NCBI GenBank assembly: GCA_038997305.1
Contig: JAWAZZ010000016.1
Location: 1 to 6,652, forward strand
Length of the DNA: 6,652 bases
Origin: JAHLMO01 sp038997305
GTDB lineage: Archaea; Aenigmatarchaeota; Aenigmatarchaeia; CG10238-14; SpSt-28
Reading direction: 5' to 3'
Part shown: piece by piece, positions 5,054 to 6,652 of the stretch
Layout of the letters: each line of letters opens with the position of its first letter
Numbering within the stretch: the first letter of the stretch is position 1
Made by a program: the position numbers and the translations under genes
Notes under the pieces: model-generated
What the model was told of the DNA's origin: nothing
Seen by the model: only the letters and a program-made list of their open reading frames with translations
Database searches by the model: none

Positions 5054-5695
5054 ATGAGCCCAAAAAATTTAGAAAATATACATTCAAATGTTAAAAGACC
5101 TTCAGAAATAACTCCTCAATACTTGCAAGAATTGAAAATGTTAAAAGAAGAATTAGAGAAAGAACTATTTGAATATGGATTAGTTCTTCCGTTGAACGAT
5201 ATAAACGAATTTGTATTATCTCAAGCCTCAGAAAAATTCGAAGGTTTAATATCACTATTCTTAGGCAAAATCATAAATTACAAAAACAAAGTTGTTGGAG
5301 ATTTAGCGAAGATTATAGATGAATACTCTAAAAGAATTCTATATTTGATAGATTCATATCTACAAAAAGTTGAAGAATATCTTACTTTATCTCCTGAAAA
5401 ATTACCAGAAAACGAAGTTTCATACCTTATAATAGGTTTAGCTGCATCAAATTATTATATTCAAACAATAAAATTTTTGTATAGTAAAATAGAAACTCCA
5501 GAATCAAAAACAATTAAATCTTACAGTTCGGAAATAACGAGAAAAATAGAAAATTTAGAGAATTTATTCAGACAAAAAGACATTAATGTTAGTAATCAGT
5601 TCTACTTATTTGCATATAATGTTTTAGCCTCTCTTGGAACGGAAATTTTTAAGGAATTAGAAAGCAGACTATATCAATACCTAAAAAATTTTTGA
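5054..5695 (+). CDS. Unrecognised all-helical protein
   Basis: No family recognised. The 213-aa product has no cysteine, no signal peptide and no clear membrane helix, and appears almost wholly helical. A flexible N-terminus (1-20) leads to a charged helix with heptad-like pattern (22-41, YLQELKMLKEELEKELFEYG), then long amphipathic helices (about 56-110 with ISLFLGKIIN, VVGDLAKIIDEYSKRILYLIDSY), a proline-marked turn (113-119), a more hydrophobic helix (122-146, YLIIGLAASNYYIQTIKFLY), a charged helix (151-175) and a last helix (181-211). This looks like a cytoplasmic helical bundle or scaffold-type protein that may self-associate. It stands alone between the membrane protein and the convergent channel gene, 23 bases from the end of the latter. 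Its start is supported by the promoter and dyad just before the ATG. Confidence 0.82.
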   Translation: MSPKNLENIHSNVKRPSEITPQYLQELKMLKEELEKELFEYGLVLPLNDINEFVLSQASEKFEGLISLFLGKIINYKNKVVGDLAKIIDEYSKRILYLIDSYLQKVEEYLTLSPEKLPENEVSYLIIGLAASNYYIQTIKFLYSKIETPESKTIKSYSSEITRKIENLENLFRQKDINVSNQFYLFAYNVLASLGTEIFKELESRLYQYLKNF

Positions 5696-5718
5696 ATGAT
5701 TAAATTTACGATATAAGC

Positions 5719-6450
5719 TTATTTTGCTTTAACCTCTTCTGCCAACAAAGCTCTGCTGAATATAGTTACTATTATAGCAACAATCATTCCAGTAATTATA
5801 TAACCGATAATTTTGCTTGTAAAACCTATTGCTTTTCCGATTTCTGTAGTTATTGATGCTTCCGCCTCCTTTTGCATATACGAAAACATTATGAATAAAA
5901 CCTTAACTATTCCATCTGGAATGTTTTTAATGTTTCCAGAATTACTTTCAACTAAATACAACAAAGTTCCCAAAATATAAATCGAAAGTAAAAGAGTTAA
6001 GAAAAGAATTTGAATGTTTAAAATATCTTTTTCTTCTATTACTTTTATTTCTTTTGTGCCAAATCTTAAAAGTTTTAGAACTCTTAAAATTCTAATTGCT
6101 CTAATTAACCTTAATGAAAATATAACAAAAACCTCTAATTCCCCTAATATAAAAAGAAATGCAGAAACCAAAGCTAATAAATCTATTATTCCTAGATAGC
6201 TTAACACATAACCTTTCTTATTTGGTGCTCCATATATTCTCAAAAAATACTCGACTAGAAAGAAAGAAAAAATAAAGATTTCAAAAACCAAAAAGAAATG
6301 ATAATATTTAATATAAATTTCGTCAACACTTTCTAAAGCTAGAATTATTGAAGAAAATATTATAAGTATTGCAACGATATCATTAACTATCAAAAACTTT
6401 TTAGATTTTTCATCATAAAAAACTTCATAGGCAAATTCTTTTAATTTCAT
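5719..6450 (-). CDS. Voltage-sensor ion channel of the VIC superfamily with atypical pore
   Basis: Membrane channel subunit of 243 aa, the size of compact prokaryotic Kv-type channels, expected to form tetramers. Membrane segments: S1 about 20-41, S2 52-72 (acid Glu57, Glu67, then Arg71), S3 84-103 (Asp90), S4 109-130 with positive charges every third residue (Arg114, 117, 120, 123, Lys126, Arg129), S5 147-168, pore loop 177-200, S6 205-234. The voltage sensor looks complete. The pore helix (GIVKVLFIMFSYM) is followed by QKEAEASITTEIGKAIG where K+ channels such as KvAP have TVGYGD before a similar 'IGK.IG' start of S6. The K+ signature is thus absent and replaced by an acidic stretch with Glu196 and Glu198, so ion choice is unknown: a non-selective, Na+/Ca2+-like or silent channel are all possible. 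No regulatory domain follows S6. The ATG at 6450 lies about 27 bases after a TTTAAA box. Confidence 0.85.
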   Translation of the reverse strand: MKLKEFAYEVFYDEKSKKFLIVNDIVAILIIFSSIILALESVDEIYIKYYHFFLVFEIFIFSFFLVEYFLRIYGAPNKKGYVLSYLGIIDLLALVSAFLFILGELEVFVIFSLRLIRAIRILRVLKLLRFGTKEIKVIEEKDILNIQILFLTLLLSIYILGTLLYLVESNSGNIKNIPDGIVKVLFIMFSYMQKEAEASITTEIGKAIGFTSKIIGYIITGMIVAIIVTIFSRALLAEEVKAK

Positions 6451-6473
6451 CTCTCAATAAATAATAAATTGGG

Positions 6474-6481
6474 TTTAAAAA
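6474..6481 (-). promoter_or_regulatory. TATA box of the channel gene
   Basis: On the minus strand ATTTTTAAACCC places TTTAAA (6474-6479) about 26 bases before the ATG at 6450, the leaderless spacing seen for other genes here. Confidence 0.5.
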
Positions 6482-6522
6482 TTTAGTATATTGCTTTTCT
6501 TAACTCATCTTTATATTCTCTA

Positions 6523-6532
6523 TTTTTAAAAA
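6523..6532 (+). promoter_or_regulatory. Likely TATA box of tRNA-Leu
   Basis: TTTTTAAAAA is the best TATA-like element before the tRNA. Its centre is about 38 bases from the mature 5' end, so a start near 6553 would leave a leader of about 13 bases to be removed by RNase P. Confidence 0.45.
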
Positions 6533-6540
6533 TCCTCAAA

Positions 6541-6556
6541 ATTGTTAATTAACAAT
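6541..6556. repeat. Perfect 16-bp palindrome before tRNA-Leu
   Basis: ATTGTTAATTAACAAT is identical to its own reverse complement. It lies over the predicted transcription start of the tRNA, and shares AATTGTTAAT with the dyad upstream of hsdM (2046-2055). It may be a protein-binding site; with only two G/C pairs it may also be chance. Confidence 0.45.
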
Positions 6557-6565
6557 CTTATTTAT

Positions 6566-6649
6566 GCGGGGGTGGCCGAGCGGACAAAGGCGGCAGGCTC
6601 AGAACCTGCTGGCTTAGTGCCGTCGTGGGTTCAAATCCCACCCCCCGCA
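6566..6649 (+). tRNA. tRNA-Leu (anticodon CAG)
   Basis: Reads leucine CUG codons. Acceptor stem GCGGGGG (6566-6572) pairs fully with CCCCCGC (6642-6648), discriminator A at 6649. The D arm starts GCCGAGCGG; the anticodon stem GCAGG (6593-6597) pairs with CCTGC (6605-6609) around loop CTCAGAA, with CAG at 6600-6602. A long variable arm with GGC/GCC pairing (6611-6621) marks a class II tRNA, and the T arm is GTGGG-TTCAAAT-CCCAC (6625-6641). There is no intron and no encoded CCA. Its high GC content against AT-rich surroundings fits a thermophile. Confidence 0.97.
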
Positions 6650-6652
6650 ATT

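Noticed and set aside
6014..6199. 61-codon open frame on the plus strand opposite the channel
   Set aside because: It lies antisense to the S2-S4 region of a clear membrane channel, has no promoter at the right distance and no domain.
2039..6556. AATTGTTAAT shared by the hsdM upstream dyad (2046-2055) and the tRNA palindrome (6540-6549), and TTTAGTATA shared by 2099-2107 and 6482-6490
   Set aside because: Intergenic positions are suggestive of shared operators, but ten or fewer AT-rich bases can recur by chance; not strong enough for a separate claim without a genome-wide search.
1..6652. CRISPR array or insertion sequence
   Set aside because: No regularly spaced repeats and no transposase or terminal inverted repeats were seen.

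Overview
The window is very AT-rich, gene-dense DNA from an archaeon. Evidence for archaea: most genes or operons have a TATA-like box 20-30 bases before the start codon with no Shine-Dalgarno site, which fits leaderless transcripts. There is also an archaeal-style Lrp/AsnC regulator, an archaeal-type six-family peroxiredoxin and a class II tRNA-Leu without an encoded CCA. The low GC content, short intergenic gaps and small regulators fit a reduced DPANN-type genome (for example a Nanobdellota/Nanoarchaeota symbiont of a thermophilic, possibly oxygen-using host). This assignment is inference; no marker gene in the window proves it.

Left part (1-1982, minus strand): a defence-type unit. A type I-like DNA adenine methyltransferase subunit (HsdM) carries an extra N-terminal winged-helix domain. 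It overlaps by 26 bases the start of a second gene that runs off the left edge and looks like a DUF3800 (RNase H-like) protein. No HsdS or HsdR is visible. The gap 1983-2172 before it holds the hsdM promoter, an imperfect operator-like palindrome, a second orphan TATA box and a nest of competing inverted repeats.

Centre (2173-4456): an oxidative-stress island. A Fe/Mn superoxide dismutase and a BCP/PrxQ peroxiredoxin form a minus-strand operon joined by an ATGA overlap. An Lrp/AsnC regulator is divergent from them across only 46 bases, which contain a 23-bp dyad. A second, Prx6-type peroxiredoxin follows the regulator under its own promoter. Together SOD would make H2O2 from superoxide and the two peroxiredoxins would remove it. 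Both peroxiredoxins have a single cysteine; the Prx6-type enzyme keeps the C-terminal DWWF motif but has lost both resolving cysteines around it.

Right part (4557-6652): a small membrane-anchored, probably glycosylated outer protein with a possible OB-like C-terminus; an unrecognised all-helical, cysteine-free protein whose start codon is preceded by a perfect 7-bp-arm dyad; a six-helix voltage-sensor ion channel on the minus strand whose K+ selectivity signature is replaced by an acidic sequence; and a tRNA-Leu(CAG) preceded by a perfect 16-bp palindrome.

The best leads are the channel with an intact voltage sensor but no TVGYGD filter, the wHTH-HsdM/DUF3800 pair, the paired loss of resolving cysteines, and the inverted-repeat nest at 2085-2182. 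I saw no insertion sequence and no CRISPR array.
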